A DNA stretch of 64,000 nucleotides from Azadirachta indica (GCA_022749755.1 CM040444.1:441026-505025); one strand, 5' to 3'; shown: positions 1-10,018, counted from the first letter of the stretch. Notes: generated from the letters alone by a model not told the origin. Numbers and translations: made by a program.

Positions 1-1328
1 GATTGAAGAAGAACAAAATAAGCATAACCAAAAACTTTGAGAAGATTATAATTAGGTGAAATCCCATATAACTGTTTATAAGGAGATTGATTAACAATAA
101 GAAGGGGAAGGTATCCTATTTATAGTATAGATAGTCGTAAGCACGGTTTCACCACAAAAACATTCTGGACAGGAGGCAAAGATAAGGAGAGCACGAACTA
201 TTTAAAGAATATGTCTGTGTTTGCGTTCTGCTCTACCATTTTGTTGAGAAGTGCTAAGCCAAGATCAATGACAAAGAGTTCTGTTGTTTTGAAGAAATTG
301 TAAAAACTCGGAGTCTCTGTATTCCATAATATTATTAGTGCAAAAAACTTTAATGGAACAAGAAAAATGGGTTTGAATCACTTTAGCAAAATCATGATAG
401 ATTTTAACCAACTCAGATCTATGCCTCAGAAAATAAATCCAAGTGTAACAAAAATAATCATCTATAAAAATAACAAAATGTTTAAAGACTCTCATCATAA
501 TAATAGGTAAGGGACTCCAGATATTAGAATGAATTAGATCAAATGGAGTATGAGAAATAAAGTTACTATTATAAAAAGGAAGAGCAGTCTGCTTTGTTAG
601 ATGACATGATACACAATCAATATGGTCTTGTGATACAGTTCTCAAAATACCAGTAGAAACTAATGAATGAAGACGATTAGGTGACATATGACCCAAACAA
701 GAATGCCAAAGACTTAAAGAAGGTGCTGAAGATGTAGACGCAACAAAACTGGGGAACAGAGTAATAAATGGATGAAAGATAGAGACTGATGATCTCAAAG
801 AAACATCCAATTTTATGGCTGTCCTAAACGTTTGACCTATTTTTAGATCCTGCACGTAACAACTAGAAGCAGTGAAAAGAACATAAAGACCAAGATTACA
901 AAATTGACCAACAAACAAAAGATTCAGGGTAAGTTTAGGAAAAAGAAAAGTATTGGGTAATGAGAGATGGGATGAAGAGATTTGACTAGATGACTAACAT
1001 GCATGACAGATCCATTGGCAGTCTGAATAACAAGTAAAGTGGGTGGAGTAGATTTAGAAGAAAATATAGTAGAATCTGTAGTCATATGATTACAACAAGC
1101 AAAATCAAAATACCACGAAGATGTACTTGAGGGAACTGATGAAGCAATAATGGAATGATTACTGGATTTTTGTAAAAGTTGATGAAGTAGACATGCTAAA
1201 TCATGTGTGGTAAGAGATGTGGAGGTAAGGCAGTGATGAGTAATAGCAACAGATAGTTGAGGAGTATGCTTTAGTTTCCCTTTACTTGGATAATCTTTCT
1301 TCAAATGCTTGGACCAACTTTTTGACAA
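1..1328 (-). pseudogene. Copia protease-integrase remnant
   Basis: From 1328 downward: a retropepsin-like segment with WYFDFACCNHMT (the expected active-site D-S/T-A/G is degraded to D-F-A), then at 918-265 a GAG-pre-integrase zinc region with LWHSCLGHMSPNRLHSL, then the integrase core. The core reads LIHSNIWSP where active enzymes have an Asp in place of the Asn, and FCTNNIMEYRD where the second catalytic Asp is also Asn. The catalytic Glu region remains near 210-245 as SQQNGRAERKHRHIL, followed by a stop. Positions 1-110 carry the integrase C-terminal side (NQSPYKQLYGISPNYN, LLKVFGYAYFVLLQ). Two active-site losses plus stops make this a dead polyprotein. Confidence 0.85.
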
Positions 1329-1330
1329 AT

Positions 1331-2105
1331 CTTACATCTCCTAATAGAACAATTAAGAACCAAGTGTCCAACCTCATGACAATACTTACAGGTACAAATA
1401 TCTTGAAAGATTGATAAAGTGGTCAGAGCAATATCAGTGCAAGGTGGATAGAGTAGTGCAAGATGAGTTTTTTCTTAGACAAGCATGTGAATTGCCTTAT
1501 CAATAGTAGGTAGTGTTTTTAATGAAGAAGTAAGGCTCAAGTAGGCTCAAAAGTATCTCACAAGGCTATAAGAAACATCACCAACTGTTACTGTCCCTAT
1601 AAACTACAAATTTGTCTACATCTTCGGAGTTTGTCTATTTAGGTTTTAAGAGTAATAATCCCATAAAAATTGCCCTGAAAATGAAAAGAGATAGTTTGGC
1701 TGGATTCTTGATGCTGCATGATGAAGTTTGCAAAGAATCTTGTATTGATGTGACAAATTAGTGGCAGTGTAGCGATGGGCAAGGAAATCACACAACGCTT
1801 TGGCTATTTTAAATATTTCAAATTGTAGATAGAAAGATAGAATAGAAGTATTCTGAAACAAGTAATGATCTAATGACTTTTTCTATCCCATTCTTCTAAT
1901 TGATCAGCAAACTTCTCATCGGTCTTAGTTTTAGTCTTAACAGGTTCAATAACATGGCATAGCGCTAGAGCCTTCGTTACTTGAGAAAGCTAGACATAGC
2001 TTGAGCCCACAACACATAATTATGCCCATCTAGTTGAATGTGAATGAGGTGAGAAATATCTAACTCGTCCATAATGAAATTGAACACAAGAGAGTAGGCT
2101 AAGAC
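1331..2105 (-). pseudogene. Copia gag remnant (UBN2 type) with zinc knuckle
   Basis: Broken gag frame. Near 2020-2070 it reads LDGHNYVLWAQAMSSFLK, the typical start of a copia gag domain, followed by a stop. Around 1870-1960 comes CHVIEPVKTKTKTDEKF and LEEWDRKSH, then a stop where family members have Gln. At 1646-1861 a helical stretch follows (ALCDFLAHRYTATNLSHQY), as in the UBN2 gag domain. At 1349-1390 there is a perfect CX2CX4HX4C zinc knuckle (CKYCHEVGHLVLNC) that would bind the RNA genome. At least two nonsense codons and one or more frameshifts separate the pieces. The leader between gag and the primer-binding site (about 640 bp) has no convincing coding frame. Confidence 0.8.
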
Positions 2106-2746
2106 TAAACAATGCTTAGAAAACGGCCGTGAACTTTGTCAGACTAACTGGTGGCTAGAAAACACTAATGGTGACCCCAAAAGCACTAAATGAAGGCTAG
2201 TGAAGCGAATTGGACTGGAGGTGATGACCCACTCACCAAAAAAAAATGGCTGGATTGAAGATGAAAAGAGACTGTGTTGACCGTACTTTGACTGAGATGG
2301 AATTTGGCCAAAAATCAAGAACAGAGGCCACAGAGATGATGGCTGGTTGATTCTGAGTCGAGTGGTGGTGGTTGTGACACTGCACTCATTGCCGATGAAA
2401 AGAATCGGCGAGAAATAGTAGCGGTAAAACGGGCTTCTTTGTGGTGGCAATCGACGACAAGTGAACGGGAACGGTGAGGACTGACAAAACGGCCAGTATG
2501 TTTTGGTGTTGTAGGGTTAGGCGGTGTAACAAACAGATGACAAACTTGGAGGCGTGTGAGATGTACGCACAGTTGTCAAAGGTGGCATGTGAGATGTATG
2601 TGCAGCTACTGATGGCGAAATGTGAGGAGGCAGTAACCGCAAAGAGCTAAAAGTAAAAAATAAGCAAAGAAAGCCACAAAATCTCGAGCCAAAAAAATGA
2701 GGACCAAATGAACCAAAGGAATCAAGAAACTAAGGCCTAAAAACTC

Positions 2747-2759
2747 GGCTCTGATACCA
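2747..2759 (-). promoter_or_regulatory. Primer-binding site, initiator Met tRNA
   Basis: The minus strand reads TGGTATCAGAGCC, complementary to the 3' end of plant initiator tRNA-Met, the usual primer of plant copia reverse transcription. It directly abuts the LTR. Confidence 0.92.
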
Positions 2760-2989
2760 TGCGAAAAAATATGTTTTGTATTTTTTTTTTATTGTAATGT
2801 ATATAGGTTGTCTTTGTATAGAGTTTACAAAATAATAAAAAGGTAAGTGAATATTATATAATTAATTGCGATAAATATGGAAATAAATCAAAAGAAATAA
2901 AAGAAAAGAAAAATCAATAATTATGGAAATTAATATAGTAGAATTAAAGTGAAATCAGTCTTGATTTGCTGTATCGTTAACAACAACCA
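2760..2989 (-). repeat. 5' LTR of copia element (first copy)
   Basis: On the minus strand this block starts TGGTTGTTGTTAACG and ends TTTTTTCGCA, the TG...CA form of an LTR, and the primer-binding site follows directly. The right limit was set where similarity to the 3' flank of the CXE gene at 51 kb stops. At 230 bp it is a short LTR. The partner LTR is not in the window, so the target-site duplication (TCGTT would be the right half) cannot be checked. Confidence 0.7.
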
Positions 2990-3154
2990 TCGTTAATTAG
3001 TTTTGATACTTATTTTACCAGTAAAGATAGTAGCAATGATACAAAATTGACCACTCGAAAAGTAGCCCACCCTAGGCTTCATTTCACATTAACCAAAGTG
3101 CTTGCCATTTTTATGTTAAAAGTCACTATTGTGTTGTATGAATTGCTACGATCC

Positions 3155-3181
3155 ATATATATATATATATATATATATATT
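3155..3181. repeat. (AT)n microsatellite downstream of CXE
   Basis: A run of about 13 AT units in the CXE 3' flank, also present near 18935-18961. Useful as a length marker between the two segment copies. Confidence 0.9.
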
Positions 3182-3300
3182 TAATTAGAATTAATCATAC
3201 AAATGCCCAAGTCATCATGTATTATTCATATAATCAAATGCAAATAGTGAAGAATAATCTGCAATAAAACACCCTTGCACTTGTACACATGGATTGCTAG

Positions 3301-4302
3301 TCATTCTGCATCCATTGTCGAAGACAAAACGAAACTTTTTATGACATGTTTAAAATCTTTCAATAACTCTACGAGATCTCCACCAGAACCGTGGCCTAGT
3401 TTACCTAACCAACGCACCACTTTCACACCCTTTTGTTCAATCATTTTCAGAAACTCAATTTGACGGTCAAACAATGGATCCTCATTACCCCCAATCACTA
3501 ATACCTTCCATCCTAGCAACTTGAATTGGTCTAAGAGCTTTGACCCGCCTCTCGCCATTGGATTACAATACTCATGATCACGGTCGGCCCCAATTGGTAA
3601 TGATAATTCCCACATCAAATCATTACCGCTCAAGGGAAAAAATGGATTATTTGCGGACCTTAACTCAGATTCAGTCCTTTTGGCCCCACCAAAATATGGT
3701 GAATTCAATATAAGCCCTCTGATCTTCAATGGCAGCATATTATCAACCTCTGCAGCTACACGGAGTCCTAGCTGGTAAGCTATGTTGCCACCTGCACTCT
3801 CTCCCATTAGGAAACAGCAAGAAAAGTCGACATATTTCTGTAACCATTCATCTTGTGTTGCCTTGATCCAGTGCAACATTTCTCTAGCATCGTCGTAAGC
3901 AGCAGGGAGACGATGTTCAGGGGCAAGCCTGTAGTCAAGTGATACAATCACAGCAGGAAGTTCGGCTGCAATATTTGAGCAGAAGTCATGAAATAGTTTT
4001 GTGGCTGCGCTTAACAAAATGAATCCTCCACCATGGAAATGAACTAGGAGCGGAAGCTTGGTGGTAAAGGAAGAATCAAGTGCTTGACAAGGGAGGAATA
4101 TACGAACCCAGGTGTTGTTTAAATGGTTGATAGGAACATCTTTGGAGAGAACAGTTTGTGTGTGGTTATCTGGATTTGGTGTAGCAACAGTGATTGGCAA
4201 ATTGCTGTAGTCGCGAGTGAGCGTTCCATTGGCATTGGGAACAATCTGAAGGAATTTGTAGGGATCTATTGTTGAATGGGATGGGGCAGATTCTTCTGAC
4301 AT
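3301..4302 (-). CDS. Class I carboxylesterase (CXE), alpha/beta hydrolase
   Basis: A single-exon 333-residue protein, the normal length for plant CXE enzymes of the hormone-sensitive-lipase group (alpha/beta hydrolase fold 3). Visible parts: oxyanion-hole motif HFHGGGF (His90, Gly91-93), the strand with SLDYRLAPEHRLPAA, nucleophile elbow GESAG with Ser169, acidic residue Asp275 in GGNEDPLFD, and His304 in KLGHGSGG as the probable third triad member. No signal peptide is visible, so it is probably cytosolic and hydrolyses carboxyl esters; the substrate cannot be told from sequence. Some relatives act on volatile esters or as 2-hydroxyisoflavanone dehydratases. The ATG is set by shared N-termini (MSEESA) with the genes at 51 and 63.6 kb. 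Arg140 differs from Ile or Met in the other copies. A TATA box lies about 75 bp upstream. Confidence 0.93.
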   Translation of the reverse strand: MSEESAPSHSTIDPYKFLQIVPNANGTLTRDYSNLPITVATPNPDNHTQTVLSKDVPINHLNNTWVRIFLPCQALDSSFTTKLPLLVHFHGGGFILLSAATKLFHDFCSNIAAELPAVIVSLDYRLAPEHRLPAAYDDAREMLHWIKATQDEWLQKYVDFSCCFLMGESAGGNIAYQLGLRVAAEVDNMLPLKIRGLILNSPYFGGAKRTESELRSANNPFFPLSGNDLMWELSLPIGADRDHEYCNPMARGGSKLLDQFKLLGWKVLVIGGNEDPLFDRQIEFLKMIEQKGVKVVRWLGKLGHGSGGDLVELLKDFKHVIKSFVLSSTMDAE

Positions 4303-4372
4303 ATTGGATCAATTGATGAACAATATTGCTTACGAAGCTTAAGCTGATTTACCTTTTGTCTTTTAAGGTAGT

Positions 4373-4381
4373 GTATATATA
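4373..4381 (-). promoter_or_regulatory. TATA box of the CXE gene (first copy)
   Basis: The minus strand reads TATATATAC about 75 bp before the ATG, preceded by GCTTGGACTTTAGAGTGT. The same block and spacing precede the CXE genes at 50937 and 63562. Confidence 0.7.
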
Positions 4382-4649
4382 CATATTCACACACTCTAAA
4401 GTCCAAGCTCTTCTCAAAGATGAACAGTATTGATGCTCTAACAATTAAAAAAAAAAAAAAAAAAGAAAAACTTAAAAAAAGTGGTCCTTTGGTGTTTGGC
4501 TGCATGAAAAAAGAGATACAAATTTTATAATGTTGCAGCAATTAGACATTTAGAGGAGGCCTGGGAGAATAAGGGATAAGATCCCTCGTGTGATGCGATT
4601 GATAAATTTTGATCCTCTTTTTTTTTTTCTTTTTACGTCTTAAAGCCAA

Positions 4650-5150
4650 GCCATAGCAAGATGAAGATGATTCCATTTTAATTTATAACTAATCAAAATT
4701 TGACCTCATTATCGTTTAATTAATGATCTAGTAGATATCTAATATCGATTACCTGTTTTATTGTAGTGGTAGACAAATCATAAAGTGTTAATTAAATATT
4801 TTAACATAGAGAATGATAAATTTAATATTGATATATTTGTCAGTTTATTACATCAAATAGGAAACTATCATTTGCCGCATGTCAATACACAATTTGTTAA
4901 TGTGAAATGTGAAAAATAATCCAACTACAAAATGTTGCATCAAGTCACTCCTACCTCAAATGAAGAAAATTTCCAATCACTAAACTAGCAAAACAGGACA
5001 AGAGACCAATGAGTAAGTTGTTCACAAACACATGCTTTTAATTTTAAGGTATTATTGCAAGACAAGAGACCAAATGTTACATGTGTGAATGTACATCTCG
5101 TTATTGAAAATTGTCATAAATATGCTAGCCCCAAACTCTATCCTTAAGAC
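4650..5150 (-). other. CXE far-upstream duplicon region (first copy)
   Basis: No gene. Read on the minus strand, the part near 4960-5150 matches 62640-62830 and 54540-54730. Shared words are the stretch around GGAAACTTGTCTTCATTTG, the run with CTTGTCCTGCAATAACA, and GTATGTTTATAAACAACTTAC. It therefore belongs to the duplicated CXE upstream unit. The nearer part (4320-4650) matches upstream of both plus-strand CXE genes. Confidence 0.6.
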
Positions 5151-5335
5151 TCATATGCCCCATACAAATAAACTCCAGCTTGCAAATAATGCGTGTTTTT
5201 AATGAATTTTTTTATATGCATGTGCCCCACACAAATAAAGTCAAGTTTGCAAATAATGAATGTTTTTTAATAAATTTTTTTACACGTGTGCCCCACATAA
5301 ATAAATACAAGTTTGCAAATAACAAATATTTTCTT
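5150..5335. repeat. Three tandem copies of a 60-66 bp repeat
   Basis: Three successive units share the core ccccacacaaataaa...caagtttgcaaataat followed by a T-rich stretch. They begin near 5155, 5222 and 5288. The same repeat in inverse orientation lies at 62520-62625 (about two units) and once near 54510-54540, always at the same place in the CXE upstream duplicon. It recurs at 20933-21118. Confidence 0.8.
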
Positions 5336-5339
5336 TTAA

Positions 5340-5582
5340 AAAGAAAGACATACATATGAAAAGGTTTACTTCATTTTTTGTGGTTTGTTAACTCAGTAAA
5401 ACGAGGGACTACTACCATACAAATTATTTCTAAGTAACAAGTTCAATAAACGCATACCTTTTGCAAGCTAAAATGAAAGAGAATTATCTAAGTATAATAA
5501 CTATGTGACTCTAGAAGACAAAATCAATAAAAAAATTTCGTCGTGCTACATTTAATCGACAAACATCCAACAAATTGTTAAA
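5340..5582. repeat. Foldback reverse arm, split by a MITE
   Basis: Reads gaaaaggtttacttc...cgcataccttttgcaagctaaaatgaaagagaattatc...ccaacaaattgttaaa, the reverse arm of the foldback family described at 6421-7850. The arm resumes at 6380 after the inserted MITE. Counterpart: 21123-21365. Confidence 0.75.
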
Positions 5583-6379
5583 GGGATAATGACTATAGAT
5601 CCTATTTTTAAAATTAAATGTAAAGTTTCACCGAAATTGAAATTATTTGTCAGTAAAACTTCCTCCATTAAATTTTCGATTACTATTCACTGTTGAACAA
5701 TATAAAATAACATAAATACCCTTATTCATAAATAAATTTACATAAATATTCTTAATTCTCAACTTTATTAAAATGAATTATAAAATATATAAACATGATA
5801 CATAAAAAAAATAAAATATAATTAGCATAGTTTGAAAATGAAAACAATTACAATCAAAATTAAAATGAAAAATTAACTTTATTTTTATTATAATTATATT
5901 GCTTTTAAATATTATATATTAGTATCAATTTTTGAATCAAATTTGCTAGATATTATGTTATTGATTTATTTTGAAACGTTCATTAGTGTAATACCTAACA
6001 TATTTAATTAAATCGATAATTCACACTACTATTTAATATTTAAAAGCAAATTTAATTATAATAAAGATAAAGTTAATTTCTCAATTTAATTTTGATTTTA
6101 ACTGTTTTCATTTTCAAAATATATTAATTATATTTTATTTTTGGAGTATTGTGTTTATATATTTTTTCTATTTTTTATATTTCATTTTTAAAAGAGTTGA
6201 GAATTAGCCATATTTATGTAAATTTTTTTTGTAAACAAGGGTATTTATATCATTTTATATAGGTCAATAGTGAATAATAGCTGAAAATCTAAAGTAAGGA
6301 CTATCATTGAGAAAAAACTTTAGTTTGGATGGGTACTTCACATTTAATTTCAAAAATGGTGTTCAACAGTCATTATCCT
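5583..6379. mobile_element. Mutator-type MITE, 797 bp, in foldback arm
   Basis: Terminal inverted repeats GGGATAATGAC and AGGATAATGAC. The inverted similarity continues for well over 200 bp into both ends (for example the 'ttattcactattga' and 'aaatacccttgtttac' blocks, and 'gagaattagccat' opposite 'attcttaattctc'). It is flanked by a perfect 9 bp direct repeat ATTGTTAAA (5574-5582 and 6380-6388). Removing the element and one repeat restores the foldback sequence caacaaattgttaaatatatccc. The 9 bp duplication and long inverted repeats fit non-autonomous Mutator-like elements. No coding frame. Confidence 0.9.
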
Positions 6380-6420
6380 ATTGTTAAATATATCCCAAGC
6401 ATTATAAATCATGCAAACTG

Positions 6421-7850
6421 GGTATTAACAATTTGTTGGTTTTTTGTGGACTAAATATTGGCATGATTAAACTTTTTTATTGATTTCAAAGCAATAATTT
6501 GTCTTTTGTGTTGGGATAATTCTCTTCTATATCTCTTCGGTTTTAGCTTGGAAAAGGTATGCATTTGTCGAAGCAATCACTTTGAACCAATTTGTTTGCC
6601 AATGGTCCCTTGTTCTGCTAAGTTGATTGGCCATGCAAAATGATGGAAACCTTTTATATGCAACTATTTTTTTTTTCCAAGAATCTAAAAAGTGGTTCCT
6701 TGCTTGTATCTTTCTTTTGCTGTAAAAAGAAAAAAAAAATCATGCATAAAACCACTTTCTAGGTTCTTTAAAAAAAATGATAATTGCATATAAAAAGGTT
6801 TAATTTTTGTGGTCTACTAACCCAGCAAAGTGAGGGACCATTGGTATACAAATTGTTTTCAAGTGATAGTTTCAATAAATGTATGCCTTTTGCAAGTCAA
6901 AATAGAAAAGAGTTATCCAAGTACAAAAATTGTGGGGACCCCAAAGACAAAATTAGTGTTCAAAAATCAATAAAAGAGTTTAGTTATGCCAGCATATAGT
7001 TCACAAACAACCAACAAATTGTTAAATATATCCCAAGTAGTACAAAGCATGCAAATTATGCATTAACAATTTGTTGGTTGTTTGTTGACTAAATATTGGC
7101 ATGATTAAATTTTTTTATCAATTTAGAAACATTGTTTTATCTTTTAGGATCCCACTGTTGTCGTGTTAGGATGATTCTCTTCTATTTTAACTTGCAAAAG
7201 ATATGCGTTTATTGAACCTATCACTTGAAAGCAATTTGTTTGCCAATGGCCCTTTTTTGGCTCAATTGGTTGACCACGGAAAATTATGGAAACCTTTTAT
7301 ATGCAATTATTTTTTTTTTAGAACCTGGAAAGTAGTTCCTTGCATGGATTTTTCTTTTAATAAAAAAAAGACATACATAAAAACAACGTTCCAAGTTCTT
7401 AAAAAATTGCACATGAAATAGTTTTTATCATTTTTTGTGGTCCAATAACCTAACGAGAGACCATTGTATACATATTGTTTCTTAGTGATAGGGTCAACAA
7501 ATGCATACCTTTTGCAAGCTAAAATAAAAGAGAATTATCTTTGTATAACAGGCATGAGATCCTAAAAGGAAAAAAAAAAAGCAATATCCCAAAATAAATA
7601 AAAAAGATTAATCACCGCAACCTTTAGTCCACAAAATATCAACAAATTGTTAAATACATCCCAAGCAGCACAAATCATGCAAATCGTAGGCAATCAGATT
7701 ATGCAGGTTTTGCATAACTTGTACTGCCTTGAATATATTTAACAATTTGTTAGTTGTTTGTGCATTGAATGTTAGCATGATTAAACTTTTATATTAATTT
7801 TGGAACATTGATTTTTTCTTTCAGGATCCCACAATTGTTTAGGATAATAT
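6421..7850. repeat. Foldback repeat cluster, two units plus a broken third
   Basis: Each unit is a palindrome of about 600 bp. The forward arm begins taacaatttgttggt, passes ...gcatgattaaa..., ...aggatcccac..., ...cttgcaaaaggtatgcat..., ...tggaaaccttttatatgcaattat..., and reaches a centre near aaagtggttcc. The reverse complement of the same words then follows in reverse order, ending accaacaaattgttaaa. Unit centres are near 6725 and 7360. The linking sequence (gcacaaatcatgcaaat / atttgcatgatttgtactgc) is itself palindromic. A third forward arm starts near 7737 and is cut at 7850 by a CACTA-like end. Short open frames here are shadows. Confidence 0.85.
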
Positions 7851-8780
7851 CACTATAAGAAATTATGGTTTTAGTGTCAAATATTTTAGTAATGAAATAT
7901 TATTTTGTTGCTAAAATATGGTTTTGGTGAGTAAAATTAAGGGAAAAGGACATGAAGATCCATAAGGTTTGGCTTAATGGACATATAAATCCTAGTTGTT
8001 TAAAAAATACTCATATAAGTCCCAAATTATTTAAAAAAGATGATTATACTCTTATTAAAAATAGTTATTTACAAACATTATTATTAAATTTTTTAAATTT
8101 GAGAAAATATAATAATTTATAAATAGTGCATTAATAATATAAAATTTATTAAGGTAACTTATAAATTTAATAAATAGTAAATTTTATTTTTATCATATTT
8201 TATATAAGTTAACCATACATAAATATAAATTATAATATAATTATAAGTATTGTATTATATAATATTTTATTTACATATTAATATTTATTTATGATTTATT
8301 TTATTTATTTTCTAATACTTAACTAAAATTGAATTGTTAATATACTATAAAATAAATAAATTTATATTTTAGTTATAATTTATTAACAAATATTGTTTAT
8401 AGTATTTATAAAATATATAAATTGATAATGAGTTAACAAATATTATATAGTTAATATACTATAAAACAATATTATTATTTATTTTATTAATATATTTTTA
8501 ATTATATTTATATTTTCGTCACATTTAATGATTTAATGATAATTTCTATTAAAAAACTATTACTAATAAGGGTGTAATTGTATTTTAAAAGTCAATTAGG
8601 ATTTTTATGAGTATTTTTTTTTAAACTATTAAGATTCATATGTTCAAATCTCAAAGACCCTATGTCCTTTTTCTTGTAAAATTAATTGTGCTCACTAATA
8701 TAATACAATCTCCAAGTATTAGTGACATAAACAAATTTTGTGACAAAATTTATGTTACTAATTGTTTGATTGTTATTTTT
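7851..8780. mobile_element. CACTA-like transposon end
   Basis: It begins CACTATAAGAAATTATGG, close to the CACTACAAGAAA ends of plant En/Spm elements. Subterminal repeats follow: tttagtgtcaaa, ttagtaatgaaat, ttgctaaaatatgg and, after the inserted MITE, attagtgacataaacaaattttgtgacaaaatttatgttactaatt. It interrupts a foldback arm. I could not find the matching opposite end, so the right limit is arbitrary. Confidence 0.6.
7941..8675. mobile_element. Mutator-type MITE, 735 bp, nested in CACTA-like end
   Basis: The ends read GGGAAAAGGACAT and, on the other strand, AAGAAAAAGGACAT. Inverted similarity continues over about 130 bp (forms of ACATATAAATCCTA, GTTTAAAAAATACTCATA, TTATACTCTTATTA). A perfect 10 bp direct repeat GTAAAATTAA lies at 7931-7940 and 8676-8685. 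The interior is very AT-rich and non-coding. The duplication length fits the Mutator superfamily. Confidence 0.87.
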
Positions 8781-9201
8781 GCTCCATAATTTCTCCCTTG
8801 TTTCGTGATTAGTAAGGACAAAATTGAAATTCAGTTAGGAAAGTAATTTTTGTAATTAAGATGGCGAATAAATCCATCCACTAGAGCACGAAATGAATAA
8901 AGTAATTAAAATATCAGCAACACGAAAAGATGCTTAAGGTTCTAGCAGCAAAGAGAATGCAACGCATCTTTACAGTAACGGTAGGCCAATACCAAACAAA
9001 TCCACAAACTCGTGTCAATGCTATCATGCAAAACCCTTCTACTAGCATACCAATCTTGCAACGGGTTCTCTTATGACTCACCTAAACGAAAAAGAAAAGA
9101 AAAAGGAAATACAAGGAATCCAATACACTATGTAATGATAATTGACTGCATTAAGGGGATATAAAGCATCAAAATAGAAGAATGAAAACAAATTCACTTA
9201 C

Positions 9202-9650
9202 TTCAAAATGCGATCCTGAACATGCGCGCCCGGCGCTCTACCCGATGCATCCTGATCATCTTGCAAATCTTTGTCATCAAAAGAAACCTTCCTTTGCTTG
9301 TTAATATCTCTGTCCCTATCATCGTCATTATCGAATTTTAGTGCATTACAGTTGCTTCTGGTGTCATACTCCTCACGTGCCTTTTTGCTAACGTGTTCTC
9401 TTTCTCTTGATCTTTCTTTTTCTATTCCATCTCCCTTCACTTCTCTCTATTTTTTTCTCTTGCTTTCTCTCTGTCCCTATCCTTCTCACTTTCCTTTTGC
9501 TTCTCTCGATCTTTATGTTTCTCTCTCCCTTTCTCCCTTTCCTTGTCCTTGGGCTTATGTCCTTCCTTTTCCCTGTCTCTACTCTTATCCTTTCCCCTTT
9601 CCTTCTCAATTTCCCTGCTCTCTCTGACTCCTTTTCCTTGCCATCCATGT
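9202..9650 (-). pseudogene. SART1/DOT2-like splicing factor, N-terminal exon fragment
   Basis: The minus strand encodes a highly charged Arg/Lys/Glu/Asp stretch (REKEGHKPKDKEREKGREK, then EKERSREREHVSKKAREEYD) ending DDQDASGRAPGAHVQDRILK. This is the RS-like N-terminus and start of the conserved part of SART1/SNU66 proteins (plant DOT2/MDF), which bring U4/U6.U5 tri-snRNP into the spliceosome. It ends at a consensus 5' splice site GTAAGT (9201-9196) and starts after a possible 3' splice AG (9651-9652), so it came from genomic DNA, not mRNA. A frameshift near 9440 breaks the frame (TGA at 9437-9439). No other SART1 exon is visible nearby, so it is an isolated fragment. Confidence 0.7.
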
Positions 9651-10018
9651 CTAGCAGACAACTTAAAATACAAAATTAAGGCTGTAATGTAAAGAAACAG
9701 AATTCAGTGTGCTAATTAAGTAATTGTAGTAAACATAATTACGCAGCTTAAGTAATACAAAATACAAAATAGAAGTACACGACTTTAGTTTCTCCTTTAA
9801 TTACTTGCACCCTTTGGTTTTTGGGTTATGACTTAAGACCTAATTAAAACCCTATTTTTCTTGCCTTCTTTCGCTGTTTGATGTCTAATGCATTATTGAG
9901 AGAAATATATATATAGGTTAGTTTATATTGCTTGCTAATTTTATTTATTTATTTTATATTACTTATTATCATTACATTTATTTATGTATTTCATATGATT
10001 TTTAAGAGTGAACTATTA

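Larger units (their letters stand above)
1..2989 (-). mobile_element. Ty1/copia LTR retrotransposon, 5' part, decayed
   Basis: Read on the minus strand, the order is LTR (2989-2760), tRNA-iMet primer-binding site, long leader, gag with zinc knuckle, aspartic protease, GAG-pre-integrase and integrase, as in Ty1/copia. The window starts inside the integrase C-terminal part, so reverse transcriptase, RNase H and the 3' LTR lie outside to the left. The coding part carries several stops and frameshifts, so the element cannot act on its own. It inserted just downstream of the CXE gene: the CXE 3' flank shared with the gene at 51 kb is recognisable down to about 2995, where the LTR begins. Positions 178-2989 recur at 15999-18769. 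Confidence 0.9.

Noticed and set aside
2139..2450. 103-codon minus-strand frame between copia PBS and gag (and 129 codons at 17923-18312)
   Set aside because: It differs between the two copies through indels without keeping frame, and has no gag motif; it is leader sequence.
5150..5335. CRISPR-like repeat-spacer pattern
   Set aside because: The units are contiguous imperfect tandem repeats without unique spacers, in a plant genome.
9271..9679. Plus-strand frames of 90-118 codons rich in Ser, Leu, Phe and Pro
   Set aside because: They are the antisense of the Arg/Lys/Glu-rich SART1-like exon; the low-complexity composition explains the long open frames.
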